64,000 nt of DNA from CALFER01 sp964472395 (GTDB lineage: Bacteria; CSSED10-310; CALFER01): positions 19,947 to 83,946 of the forward strand of contig CAYYMM010000005.1 of assembly GCA_964472395.1 (NCBI GenBank), given 5' to 3'. Shown here in pieces: positions 9,297-18,635 of the stretch. The translations under genes and the position numbers were made by a program. The notes under the pieces are model-generated. The model was not told the DNA's origin and ran no database searches. It saw only the letters and a list, made by a program, of their open reading frames with translations. Each line of letters begins with the position of its first letter. The first letter of the stretch is position 1.

Positions 9297-10469
9297 GTGC
9301 GTGTGAGAACCGGACTGGAACGCCTGTTGGACAAGGAAATCGAGCGATTCGAAGGAATGCCTCTCGGAATCGTCTCAAATGCTACATCAGTGGACACGCA
9401 GTTCCGCCATTCCATCGAGTTGCTCCACAGGGACCCCCGAGCGAGTCTCGTCGCGATCTTCGGCCCTCAACACGGATTGTTCGGTGAAACCCAGGACAAC
9501 ATGGTCGAATGGGAAGGCTACCGTGATCCGGTCACCGGGCTGCCGATCTACAGTTTGTACGGCGAAACCCGCGTGCCAACGCCGGAAATGCTCGATGACG
9601 TCTCGGTCGTGCTCTTTGATATCCAGGACGTCGGCGCTCGTTACTACACCTTCATCTACACCATGGCGCATGTCATGATGGCCTGCCAGCGCGAAGGTAA
9701 GAAAATCATCATTCTCGACCGTCCCAACCCGATCGGCGGCGTCACGATCGAAGGCAACATTCTGCACCGGAGATATGCTTCGTTCGTCGGCATGTTCCCG
9801 ATCTGCGTGCGGCATGGCATGACGGTGGGCGAACTCGCGCTCCTGTTCAACCACGATTTCGGCATCGAAGCGGATCTCGAAGTGCTGGCCATGGAAGGCT
9901 GGCAGCGTTCCATGTTCTATGATCAGACCGGCATTCCCTGGATCATTCCATCTCCCAACATGCCGACGCTCGAAACCGCCATCGTCTACCCCGGCATGTG
10001 CCTTCTCGAAGGCACCAATCTTTCTGAGGGCCGCGGCACGACCCGTCCCTTCGAGATCTTCGGCGCGCCGTTCATCGAACCCAATCGGCTCTGTGATCAC
10101 CTCTCCCAGTTGAAGCTGCCCGGCGTCAGATTCCGGGCCGTCCGGTTCCGACCCACCTTCCAGAAGTTCAAGGGTGTGATCTGCGGTGGCTGCCAGATTC
10201 ACGTTGTGGATCGCGCCGTGTTCAAGCCGTTCCTCAGCGGCGTCGCGATCATCCGCGCAATCCGGACGATGTATCCCGACCAGTTCCGCTGGCGGTTGCC
10301 GCCTTATGAATACGAATACGAAAAGCTCCCGATCGATATACTCGCCGGCTGTTCGCGCCTCCGCCGCATGATTGACGAGGGCGTTGAGCTTTCCGAGATC
10401 GAAGCGTACTGGAAGCCGGACGAAGAGTCGTTTGCGGATCAACGCAAGCCGTACCTGCTCTATCAATAA
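9297..10469 (+). CDS. NamZ-type exo-beta-N-acetylmuramidase (DUF1343 family)
   Basis: The family removes terminal MurNAc from peptidoglycan fragments (B. subtilis NamZ/YbbC). The product is 390 residues. Family runs include GIVSNATSV, FGPQHGLFGETQ, LPIYSLYGETR, LFDIQDVGARYYTFIYTM, DRPNPIGG and EGTNLSEGRGTTRPFE. No signal peptide is present at the chosen start, so a cytoplasmic recycling role is more likely than secretion. I chose GTG at 9297 because GGGGAGG lies six bases upstream; an ATG at 9282 overlaps that SD. A helicase gene follows 5 bases after its stop. Confidence 0.87.
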   Translation: MRVRTGLERLLDKEIERFEGMPLGIVSNATSVDTQFRHSIELLHRDPRASLVAIFGPQHGLFGETQDNMVEWEGYRDPVTGLPIYSLYGETRVPTPEMLDDVSVVLFDIQDVGARYYTFIYTMAHVMMACQREGKKIIILDRPNPIGGVTIEGNILHRRYASFVGMFPICVRHGMTVGELALLFNHDFGIEADLEVLAMEGWQRSMFYDQTGIPWIIPSPNMPTLETAIVYPGMCLLEGTNLSEGRGTTRPFEIFGAPFIEPNRLCDHLSQLKLPGVRFRAVRFRPTFQKFKGVICGGCQIHVVDRAVFKPFLSGVAIIRAIRTMYPDQFRWRLPPYEYEYEKLPIDILAGCSRLRRMIDEGVELSEIEAYWKPDEESFADQRKPYLLYQ

Positions 10470-10474
10470 CCCGA

Positions 10475-12832
10475 ATGGGTCTCGAAGAGGTTCTCGACCG
10501 CCTGCGATACTCGCGGAAAGCGCCGTACTTTACACATCAGCGCTTTCTCCAGGGTCAGGCAGGAGAATCAGTCGAGTTTCCGACCGAAATGCCCCAGGCG
10601 CTCCGGGGAATGCTCGAACGAGCCGGCATCAGCCGCTTGTATTCGCATCAGGCCGAGGCATATCGGTGTGTGCTGTCCGGCGGGAATCCGGTCATCGTCA
10701 CACCGACCGCGTCCGGAAAAACGCTCTGTTACAATCTGCCCGTCCTGCACCGTCTGCTCGAACGACCTGACGCGCGCTCTCTCTATCTGTTTCCCGCCAA
10801 AGCGCTCTCTCAGGACCAGTTCCAGGCCCTGCTTCGCCTGACCGATGGCTTGGAGAATGCGCCCACCGCAGCGGTGTACGACGGAGACACACCATCCGAT
10901 CGTCGCGCACAGATCCGGCGTTCGACCCGCATCGTTCTGACGAATCCCGACATGCTACACGCGGCGATTCTTCCGCATCACACCAAATGGAGCCTCCTGT
11001 TCGCGAAGCTGGAAATCGTCGTGATCGATGAACTCCATCAGTACCGAGGTGTCTTCGGGAGCCATCTCGGGAACGTCATCCGCCGCCTCCGACGCATCTG
11101 CCGTTTCTACGGTTCGTCGCCTCAGTTCATCCTCAGTTCGGCCACACTCGCCAATCCAAAAGATCTCGCGGAACGGATCACCGGCACGGCGGCGCAGGTC
11201 ATCGACCGGTCCGGCGCTCCCTCCGGCGACAAACTGTTTCTGTTCTACAATCCGCCGATCGTCGATGCACAGGAAGGTATCCGACGGTCTTATCTCGCGG
11301 AAGCGTTCGATTTTGCGAAGCTATTTTTCGAGCAGGGGATCCAATCGATCATTTTCACCCGCAGCCGCCTCACCGTCGAAATTCTCGTGAACGAACTCAA
11401 GCGGGCTTTGAACGATCCTCCGAGCGGCGGGCAGATTCGCGGGTATCGCGGCGGGTATCTGGCGCAGGAGCGGCGCGACATTGAACAGGGGCTTCGGTCG
11501 GGCGACATCCGTGCGGTCGTCGCCACCTCCGCACTCGAACTCGGTGTCGATATCGGCGATCTGCAGGTCGCCGTCATGGCAGGCTATCCCGGCTCGATCA
11601 GCAGTGCCTGGCAACGCGCCGGTCGAGCGGGTCGTCGCGACCAACTCTCGGCGGCAATCCTCATCGCATCCGCCATGGCGCTCGATCAGTTCATCATCCG
11701 CAACCCTGCGTATTTTTTCGATACGCCTCCCGAACTCGGACTCGTGAACCCGGACAATCTCCTCATCCTGCTGGCGCATATCACCTGCGCGGCTTTCGAA
11801 ATGCCGTTTCAAGATGATGAGGTGTTCTCGGATTCACTGCCCATGGGCGACTTCTACCAGTTCCTGCAGGAAGAGGGGAAGCTGGTTCGCAGCGCGGCCG
11901 GGTGGCATTACTGCGGCGAACGATATCCGGCGGAATCCGTGAGCCTTCGGACGGTGTCCGCCGATCGCTGCCGGATTGTGCGGATCGACGCGGGCCGCAA
12001 GCAGATGATCGCCGAGGTCGATGCCGTGTCGGCGGCGTTTCATGTGCATCCCGGTGCGATCTATCTGCACGAAGGGCGGCAGTATCGCGTCGAATCGCTC
12101 GATCAGACCGCGCTCGAAGCCGTCGTCACACCGGTCGCCGAGGATTACTACACCATGCCGGTGGAACAGACGCGAATCGATATCGTGGCGATAAAAGCCG
12201 AACTGGGTAACCGACCCCGGATCATCGCCGGCGACCTCCTCGTCACAACACGCGTCATCGGTTACAAAAAACTGAAATTCCACACGATGGAAAATCTCGG
12301 GAACGGCGTGCTCACGCTGCCCGATCAGGAAATGACCACCAGCGGGGTGTGGTTTGAGATTCCTGTGCATGATATGGCGTCGGATCTGCGCTGTGATACC
12401 CAAGAGCTGGTGTCGGGTATGGCTGGATCGCTCATCGCAATCCACAGTGCATCGGCAGCGCTTCTGATGTGCGAACCGAGGGATCTCGGCGTCTCGCTCG
12501 CGACTGCCGGCGGTGCCTGGACCGCACCGCTCGATCCATTCGGCGGCCAGACGTTTCAAGCGCCCATGCACGTGATCGCCGGCGTGTCCGCGATGCACAT
12601 GTTTCTGTTCGATCGGTATCCGGGCGGGATCGGGCTGAGCGATCAGTTGTATGGCGCCGGACCGGATATCGTCCGCGCTGCCTATGATCTCGTGTCACGG
12701 TGCGATTGCCGATACGGCTGTCCGGGCTGCATCGGGCCGACCAATCAGCCCCGTTCGAGTCTCAAGCCGCTGGCAATCAATTTCCTGGCCGATCTGTCGC
12801 GGCGCCTGACTCGCCCCGTCGACGTTCGCTGA
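10475..12832 (+). CDS. MrfA/YprA-type superfamily 2 DNA helicase with C-terminal four-Cys domain (DUF1998)
   Basis: The product is 785 residues. The N-terminal DEAD-like core has Walker A TPTASGKT (K82), a DELH box in VVIDELHQYRG and motif III LSSATLAN. The helicase C-domain has TSALELGVDIGDL and QRAGRAGRR (motif VI). The C-terminal domain ends with CDCRYGCPGCIGP, the cysteine cluster of DUF1998/Hrq1-MrfA helicases, which act in repair of mitomycin-type damage in B. subtilis. No strong SD precedes the ATG; it follows the NamZ-like stop by five bases and may be read by re-initiation. Its last 56 bases overlap the 3' end of the convergent rhomboid gene. Confidence 0.86.
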   Translation: MGLEEVLDRLRYSRKAPYFTHQRFLQGQAGESVEFPTEMPQALRGMLERAGISRLYSHQAEAYRCVLSGGNPVIVTPTASGKTLCYNLPVLHRLLERPDARSLYLFPAKALSQDQFQALLRLTDGLENAPTAAVYDGDTPSDRRAQIRRSTRIVLTNPDMLHAAILPHHTKWSLLFAKLEIVVIDELHQYRGVFGSHLGNVIRRLRRICRFYGSSPQFILSSATLANPKDLAERITGTAAQVIDRSGAPSGDKLFLFYNPPIVDAQEGIRRSYLAEAFDFAKLFFEQGIQSIIFTRSRLTVEILVNELKRALNDPPSGGQIRGYRGGYLAQERRDIEQGLRSGDIRAVVATSALELGVDIGDLQVAVMAGYPGSISSAWQRAGRAGRRDQLSAAILIASAMALDQFIIRNPAYFFDTPPELGLVNPDNLLILLAHITCAAFEMPFQDDEVFSDSLPMGDFYQFLQEEGKLVRSAAGWHYCGERYPAESVSLRTVSADRCRIVRIDAGRKQMIAEVDAVSAAFHVHPGAIYLHEGRQYRVESLDQTALEAVVTPVAEDYYTMPVEQTRIDIVAIKAELGNRPRIIAGDLLVTTRVIGYKKLKFHTMENLGNGVLTLPDQEMTTSGVWFEIPVHDMASDLRCDTQELVSGMAGSLIAIHSASAALLMCEPRDLGVSLATAGGAWTAPLDPFGGQTFQAPMHVIAGVSAMHMFLFDRYPGGIGLSDQLYGAGPDIVRAAYDLVSRCDCRYGCPGCIGPTNQPRSSLKPLAINFLADLSRRLTRPVDVR

Positions 12833-14132
12833 TCTCTTTCGCAATATTCGGGTATTCGCTCGTTTCCAGCACCGCGCAGATTTCCTTGAACGGTCCGTCG
12901 GGGATGATCCCGAGCAGCGCGCGCGTTTCGAGCCTTCGGAGCAGATTCACAACTTCCTCGAAATTCCCCGCACGCAGATGATGTTCGAGCATTTTCCGCA
13001 GATGTTTCCAGGCGAGTGTGATGTTGCCGGCGGTGATGTACAGCCAGGCAAGATGATCGTCGATATCCGGGTTGTCCGGTTGCTTCCGGAGACTTTCGTT
13101 GAAAAAATGAATGGCGGCCGAGGTCAACCCGCGTGATTCATAGTCGAGCGCTTTCAGATAGCTCGGATCGGCCTCGAATTCCGTGTCGAAAGCATCGTTT
13201 TCCGCGAGCGCTTCCTGCCGGGCGTTCAGCCTTCGGTCCAGTCCCGTCAGAACGAAGAACAATCCGGCTGCTGCCCCGAAGGAAAAGCCTCCGAGATGAC
13301 TCCAGTAGGCGATATGGCTGTCGGGATTGATCAGAAGATAGAGTATCTGCATGAGCACCCAGGCTATGATCCCGACGAACGCAGGGATGGTAAACGTGCC
13401 GAACCGGACGATCACCAGCAGCAGCGCGAACCAGAAGATTCGTGTGGGGAGTCGGGGAAAGCGGATGAGGAGCGCTCCCATGAGCGCCGAAATTGCGCCG
13501 GAAGCACCTACAAGCGGGACGTCGCTCAGGGGATGGAACAAATAGTGGGTCAGAACGGCCACGATTCCGCCCAGGAAGAAAATCAGCAGATAGACCGAAC
13601 GTCCCCATTGATCCTCGATGTGGATCCCCGAAAACCAGAAGAAGATCAGGTTGCCGATCAGGTGCAGGATACCGGCATGCAGAAACAGCGAGGTGAACCA
13701 GGTATACCAGCGGGGATCGTTGGATTTGAAACCCAACGAGAAGGGGATGAAGCGGTTCCGGGCCGAATCGAGTTCCTCCCGCGCGCGGATGTATCGAGCG
13801 TATCGGTCGGAAGCCGTATCGTACAGTTCGCCCGACCGGACGGACTCTTCCACCTTTCGATCGATATCCCTCATGAATGCATCGACCTGAGTGATGTACT
13901 CCGGATCCGTCGGATCCCGGGCGGCGGGTTTAAATCGAGCCATATAATCGACACGGTATTCGATCATGAGTGTCCGGAAGTCATCCTGGGCTTTTTTATA
14001 GCGTTTCGCCTGGGATTCGGCTGTTGATTCGACATAGATGCCGGCAAGAATCATTATGCCGATCAGGCAGAACGTGACGACGGGGAGTCGACGAACTGCT
14101 CGTTCCTGTCCGATGGGAATCAGAATCAGCAT
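12777..14132 (-). CDS. Rhomboid-family intramembrane serine protease with C-terminal TPR
   Basis: The product is 451 residues. A first membrane helix (17-33) is followed by a charged, probably coiled-coil periplasmic segment (38-125), then the rhomboid core. HAGILHLIGN carries the oxyanion Asn161, GASGA the nucleophile Ser211, and YWSHLGG the general-base His279. All key residues are intact. Residues about 325-410 contain TPR-like helices (SAAIHFFNESLRKQPDNPDIDDHLAWLY). The inserted domain between helices 1 and 2 is larger than in GlpG. A small lipoprotein gene lies directly upstream. The stop lies inside the convergent helicase gene. Confidence 0.9.
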   Translation of the reverse strand: MLILIPIGQERAVRRLPVVTFCLIGIMILAGIYVESTAESQAKRYKKAQDDFRTLMIEYRVDYMARFKPAARDPTDPEYITQVDAFMRDIDRKVEESVRSGELYDTASDRYARYIRAREELDSARNRFIPFSLGFKSNDPRWYTWFTSLFLHAGILHLIGNLIFFWFSGIHIEDQWGRSVYLLIFFLGGIVAVLTHYLFHPLSDVPLVGASGAISALMGALLIRFPRLPTRIFWFALLLVIVRFGTFTIPAFVGIIAWVLMQILYLLINPDSHIAYWSHLGGFSFGAAAGLFFVLTGLDRRLNARQEALAENDAFDTEFEADPSYLKALDYESRGLTSAAIHFFNESLRKQPDNPDIDDHLAWLYITAGNITLAWKHLRKMLEHHLRAGNFEEVVNLLRRLETRALLGIIPDGPFKEICAVLETSEYPNIAKEISERRRGESGAATDRPGN

Positions 14133-14164
14133 GAGAGGGGATCAGGGCCTGCGGGTGAGATGGT

Positions 14165-14521
14165 TCACGGAGGGCTCATAAGCGTGCCGGCGTTGCTGAT
14201 TTTCTGTTCGACTCTCTGAGATCGATGGAGGGCCATGGATCTTCTGTAATAGTCGATGGCTTTTTTAGCGAGCGCTGCGCCTTCGGGGGTGTAGGGTGTT
14301 CCCCGGTCCTGGTTGATCTTCTGGGCTTTGAAGAAATACGCGTCGCCGATGACGATCAAGACACCGTAGTCATCCGGCTTTTCCTTGAGCAGTTTTTCGC
14401 CTTCGGTGATAGCCTCGTCATAGCGGCCGGATACCAGCAGCTGTTCGAGCGCATTCGGGCGGGGGCCGCAGCCGAACGCGAATCCGGCGAGGATCAGGAT
14501 CAGGGTGAGAGTTCTGGGCAT
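14165..14521 (-). CDS. Small TPR-like lipoprotein
   Basis: The product is 118 residues with a short hydrophobic start and a probable lipobox, AGFAFGC (Cys18), then helical repeats such as LVSGRYDEAITEGEKLLKEKPDDYGVLIVIGDAYF, typical of one and a half to two TPRs. It lies 32 bases upstream of the rhomboid protease on the same strand, so the pair is probably one transcript and may act together at the envelope. The -3 Ala of the lipobox is less usual than Leu. Precise function unknown. Confidence 0.7.
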   Translation of the reverse strand: MPRTLTLILILAGFAFGCGPRPNALEQLLVSGRYDEAITEGEKLLKEKPDDYGVLIVIGDAYFFKAQKINQDRGTPYTPEGAALAKKAIDYYRRSMALHRSQRVEQKISNAGTLMSPP

Positions 14522-14622
14522 GATGACCTCCGATGAATCAGGAATTGATCGTTTGATTCTAGCCCGGGGATCATCCGGAAATCAACTCAATCGGCCATGC
14601 TCGATGCTGCGATCAAGTCCCC

Positions 14623-15063
14623 TCAGATCACCTTGATCTTATACCGGATCACTCGAAACAGGTGCTCGAGGTTTTCCTCGGAGGCGATGCATAACACCAG
14701 CGGAATCAGTTTACCGATCGGTTTTGCATCCTGAAAACGATGCTTGATTATATCATCCAGGCCCAGATCCGAAATGCCGCTGCGGTTTTTTTCCGTAAAG
14801 TAAAAACTAGCCCTGAACATGCCGTCCCAGACCGAGATCCAGAATATTGTTTTCGCTTTTCGAGTGACTTTACAGAGCCATGCTTTTCCATCTTTGTAAT
14901 AGCGCCATTCGGGACTGAGCCCAAAGTCTGGCTCAGCGATCGCGACCATCAGAGATTTATAAGCCGGGAAGGCGTTTTTCAAAAGGCCTCGGACAACCGG
15001 ATCCGTCGGAAACTCGTCCGGATCGCCCAGCAGTGGACACTCCCTGCCCTGTTCATTCGTCAT
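14623..15063 (-). CDS. DUF3788-family protein
   Basis: The product is 146 soluble residues. The central run SPEWRYYKDGKAWLCKVTRKAKTIFW followed by FRASFYFTEK is the typical core of DUF3788, a family of unknown function related in fold to small ligand-binding proteins. GGAG lies seven bases before the ATG. The start overlaps the stop of a small upstream ORF by four bases. Nothing in the neighbourhood indicates a role. Confidence 0.75.
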   Translation of the reverse strand: MTNEQGRECPLLGDPDEFPTDPVVRGLLKNAFPAYKSLMVAIAEPDFGLSPEWRYYKDGKAWLCKVTRKAKTIFWISVWDGMFRASFYFTEKNRSGISDLGLDDIIKHRFQDAKPIGKLIPLVLCIASEENLEHLFRVIRYKIKVI

Positions 15064-15254
15064 TTTCCGATCTCCGTTTTGATCTTCTCACGTTCTCTGC
15101 AGACTCGGCGATTGCCCCCATCCATTCCAACCGTTCGCAAAAGGTCATCGCAGTGCTGCATGCCGATTACTGTATCAGAAACAACAGGATATGAACCAGA
15201 CGAAGCTGCACGGACATTCCCGATGCTGACTCCGATCGTCCTCAGTTTCGGCAC
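15060..15254 (-). CDS. Possible 64-residue gene coupled to DUF3788 gene
   Basis: This ORF begins MPKLRTIGVSIGNV and ends with TGA overlapping the DUF3788 start as ATGA, the arrangement used by real coupled genes in this window. The product has no recognisable domain; two Cys and a basic tail are present. No strong SD is seen. It could be a fragment of a longer gene or chance. Confidence 0.3.
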   Translation of the reverse strand: MPKLRTIGVSIGNVRAASSGSYPVVSDTVIGMQHCDDLLRTVGMDGGNRRVCREREKIKTEIGK

Positions 15255-15356
15255 CCATAATTGCGATGGATCGACTTGACTTCCCGACGCAATCCAGTAA
15301 CACTTTCCGAGATTCTGTCAGGACTGGAAAGGCAATAATTGAAAGGAGTTCTGGGT

Positions 15357-18300
15357 ATGTCGGATCGGATGAATGTGCTGTCGTTCGAGGTTCTGGCGAA
15401 ATGGATCAGGGATGAATATGCGGGGAATCGGAGCATTTTCGGAATTCCCGAATCGCTCTTTTTCGTCCCGTCAGACCGCACGAAACGGCTCTCGAGCACA
15501 CTCTTCGACCAGCCGCTCGGTACTCCCTTCGGCCCAGCCGCCGGCCCCCACACGCAGCTCTCTCAGAATATCATCTCAGCATGGCTCACGGGCGGCCGTT
15601 TCATCGAACTCAAAACGGTCCAGATCATGGATGAACTCGACATTCCCCGGCCCTGCATTGACATGACGGACGAAGGATACAATGTCGAATGGTCGCAGGA
15701 ACTCAAACTGGAACAATCCGTCCGGGAATACCGGCACGCCTGGGCGCTTATCCATGTCCTGCATCATGTACTCGGTTTCCAGGACGCCATTCCGGTCGGA
15801 ACGATATTCAACATGAGCGTCGGGTACAATCTCGAGGGGATCAGGACCGACAGGATGCAGCGATTCATGGATGAAATGACCCGGCCGAGTCCCGCAGTCG
15901 AGTCCCTGCGTGCGGTGATCCGCCGATTCTTCCCGAAATCCGCCGACATTCCGATCCCGCCGTGCATGACCGACAACGTGACGCTCTCAACGATGCACGG
16001 TTGCCCGCCGGACGAAATCGAAGCCATCGCGCGGTATCTGATCGAGGAACGTGGGCTCCACACGACAATCAAGCTGAATCCGACGTTGCTGGGCCGCGAG
16101 CGCGTGCTGGATATTCTCAACAACCGGCTCGGGTTCCGGTCGATCGACATCCCGGAGTCCGTATTCGCGCACGATCTGACGTATGACCGGGCGATCGCGC
16201 TCGTACGGTCGCTCCAAGGCGCAGCGCGGAAGGCCGGCGTGCGGTTCGGCATCAAGCTGAGCAATACGCTCGCGATGAAAAACACGCTCGGACGGCTTCC
16301 CGGCGGCGAGATGTACATGTCGGGACGCGCGCTGTATCCCGTCACGATGAACCTGTTTAACGTCCTCATGAATGATCTGGGGGATTCGATCCCCGTATCG
16401 TTCTCGGCAGGCGCCGATGCGCTCAACATCGCCGACATCCTGCGCTGTGGCGCTCGTCCCGTCACGGTTGCTTCCGATCTCCTCAAACCGGGTGGGTACA
16501 TGCGGATGGGGCAGTATGTGGACGAGATCCTTCATGCGATGGAACGGGCCGGGGCGGATTCGCTCGAGGGATTCTCTCGGGATGCATCGCAGGCGCGTGG
16601 CGAACTGGCTGACTCGGTTATCGGGGATCCCCGTTACGCAAAGTCCTACGTCCCCGAAGAACCGCCCAAAGTCGAATCGGCATTGCCCCTGTTCGATTGC
16701 ATCACCGCACCGTGCGTGCCGAATTGTGCCGTGCATCAGGATGTTCCGGAGTATATCCATGCTATCGAGCGAGGGGACACCGACGCTGCGATGCGCATCA
16801 TACTGGGGCGGAATCCCCTCCCCGGCGTGACGGGTCATGTCTGCACGCATCTGTGCCAGGATCGATGCACCCGGAGCCAGTATGATGAATCCGTCGCGAT
16901 CCGTGCGCTCAAGCGCTATGCTTCCGAGCGTTCGAACCCGGCGTATGTCGCGAACAAATCGACGGGGCATCGTGTCGCCGTGATCGGAGCGGGGCCTTCG
17001 GGGCTGGCAGCGGCCGCCTTCCTGGCACTCAACGGTGTCCGCGTGACGATCTATGAAGCGCGTGACATTCCCGGAGGCATGCTCGCGATCGCTCCCGCGT
17101 TCCGGCTTCCGCCTGAAGTCGTGAAAGCCGACATCGATCGCATCCGGGCGCTCGGGGTTGATATCGTCTGCTCGCATCGCGTGACGGATCCGCCCGAACA
17201 GCTGCTCGAACAGGGCTTCGACGCGGTCTATGTCGCGTGCGGTTTTCCGGATGATGTTGACCTGAGCGTGCCGGGCACCGAGGGTGTGGGGGTCTATCAA
17301 TCGCTCGATCTGCTCGAACGATTCGCGCGAAACACCCCGCCGGATCTCGGAAACAAGGTGCTCGTGATCGGCGGCGGCAACACGGCGATGGATGTGGCGA
17401 GAAGCGCTCAGAGGATCACCGGAATGCCTTCGACCGTCGTGTATCGCAGGACTGTTGCCGAGATGCCGGCCGAGCGTGAGGAGATCGACGATCTGCTGGC
17501 GGAGGGGAATCGGATCGAGGAACTCGCGGCACCGGTGGCCGTGGTGCGCGAGGGCGGCCGGGTCGCGGCGTTACGCTGTATTCGAAACCGTCTCGGCGCG
17601 CCGGGCGCGGACGGGCGGCGACGGCCGGAGCCTGTGGAGGGGTCCGAGTTCGAAATTCCGGCGACCGCCGTTGTGTTTGCGATCGGCCAGCAGGCGGACC
17701 GTGCATGGGGACAGGGCAGTCGGATCATGCGGGATCGGGCCGGCGCGGTCCGCGTCGATCCGGTGACCGGTGAAACCGACGCGCGGGGTGTCTATGCGGG
17801 AGGCGATCAGGTCCGGCAGCCCGCGATCATCATTCGCGCCTGTGCGGACGGACGTCGGGCTGCCGAAGCGATCTGCGGGGATCTCGGCATCCCGTTCGAC
17901 GCATTCAGTGTCAGCGAGTCTGATACCGGTCCGGACGACATCGGCCGGATCAAGCGTAAACGCGTGCGAAAATCCCCTCAGACACGGGCCGGGCGTCAAC
18001 CCCTCACCCGGAGGAGCGGGGCGGAGTTGGTCGAATGGACCCTGACCGATGAGGAAGCTGTTCGCGAGGCAACTCGGTGTCTGGAATGCCGGACGATGTG
18101 CGACAAGTGTGTCGACGTGTGTCCGAACCGGGCGAATGTGGCGTTTCGGACTGTGAAGGCGGTGATCGGGATGCCGGGGTTCCGGGTGCGGGAGGGGCGG
18201 ATCGAGGCGACGGCGGTGGAGCGGTTCGAGATCCGGCAGGGGCGGCAGATTCTACACATCGACGATTTCTGCAATGAATGCGGGAATTGTGAGACTTTCT

Positions 18301-18635
18301 GCGTGCATCGCGGGCGACCGTATCGCGACAAGCCTCGGGTGTTTCTGACGCGGGAGGGGTTTGAAGCGGAGACGGAGAATGCATTTTTCTGGCGGGAGGA
18401 CGGGATTGACGTGCGGGTCGGGGGCATGACGGCGTCGCTGAGCGTGACCTCGGAGGATGTGCGGTATGAGGATGCCGGGGTGGTGCTGCGGTTCGACGGG
18501 AATCTGTCATATCGGGGGGGCGAGGTGAAGGATGGCTTCAGCGGGGATGTGCCGGCGGATCGGATTCCGGTGATGTGGGTGGTGTATCGGGGGATTCGTC
18601 GCAGTGTGCCTCAGATTGTCGGAGCGATGGATTGA
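15357..18635 (+). CDS. ygfK: YgfK-type putative selenate reductase / flavin Fe-S oxidoreductase
   Basis: The product is 1092 residues (E. coli YgfK 1032). The N-terminal about 420 residues are the dihydroorotate-dehydrogenase-like half (PFGPAAGPHTQLSQNI, GGRFIELKTVQIMD, STMHGCPPDEIE). The middle is a glutamate-synthase small-subunit-like part: cysteine cluster CVPNCAVHQDVPEY / CTHLCQDRC, FAD site VIGAGPSGLAAA and NADPH site VIGGGNTAMDVARSA. The C-terminal part has further Fe-S cysteines, CLECRTMCDKCVDVCP and CNECGNCETFC. It is a soluble NAD(P)H-dependent enzyme; the substrate is not settled even in E. coli. Start: AAAGGAG eight bases before ATG 15357; an upstream in-frame TTG (15339) overlaps the SD. 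No xanthine-dehydrogenase-like partner genes lie nearby. Confidence 0.88.
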   Translation: MSDRMNVLSFEVLAKWIRDEYAGNRSIFGIPESLFFVPSDRTKRLSSTLFDQPLGTPFGPAAGPHTQLSQNIISAWLTGGRFIELKTVQIMDELDIPRPCIDMTDEGYNVEWSQELKLEQSVREYRHAWALIHVLHHVLGFQDAIPVGTIFNMSVGYNLEGIRTDRMQRFMDEMTRPSPAVESLRAVIRRFFPKSADIPIPPCMTDNVTLSTMHGCPPDEIEAIARYLIEERGLHTTIKLNPTLLGRERVLDILNNRLGFRSIDIPESVFAHDLTYDRAIALVRSLQGAARKAGVRFGIKLSNTLAMKNTLGRLPGGEMYMSGRALYPVTMNLFNVLMNDLGDSIPVSFSAGADALNIADILRCGARPVTVASDLLKPGGYMRMGQYVDEILHAMERAGADSLEGFSRDASQARGELADSVIGDPRYAKSYVPEEPPKVESALPLFDCITAPCVPNCAVHQDVPEYIHAIERGDTDAAMRIILGRNPLPGVTGHVCTHLCQDRCTRSQYDESVAIRALKRYASERSNPAYVANKSTGHRVAVIGAGPSGLAAAAFLALNGVRVTIYEARDIPGGMLAIAPAFRLPPEVVKADIDRIRALGVDIVCSHRVTDPPEQLLEQGFDAVYVACGFPDDVDLSVPGTEGVGVYQSLDLLERFARNTPPDLGNKVLVIGGGNTAMDVARSAQRITGMPSTVVYRRTVAEMPAEREEIDDLLAEGNRIEELAAPVAVVREGGRVAALRCIRNRLGAPGADGRRRPEPVEGSEFEIPATAVVFAIGQQADRAWGQGSRIMRDRAGAVRVDPVTGETDARGVYAGGDQVRQPAIIIRACADGRRAAEAICGDLGIPFDAFSVSESDTGPDDIGRIKRKRVRKSPQTRAGRQPLTRRSGAELVEWTLTDEEAVREATRCLECRTMCDKCVDVCPNRANVAFRTVKAVIGMPGFRVREGRIEATAVERFEIRQGRQILHIDDFCNECGNCETFCVHRGRPYRDKPRVFLTREGFEAETENAFFWREDGIDVRVGGMTASLSVTSEDVRYEDAGVVLRFDGNLSYRGGEVKDGFSGDVPADRIPVMWVVYRGIRRSVPQIVGAMD

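Noticed and set aside
9387..10466. 359-codon open frame antisense to the NamZ-like gene
   Set aside because: Its composition is that of an antisense shadow (His/Arg/Glu-rich, no motif), and the plus-strand gene is certain.
15987..17300. 437-codon open frame antisense to ygfK
   Set aside because: Rich in Arg, His and Asp without any domain; a shadow of the GC-rich coding strand.
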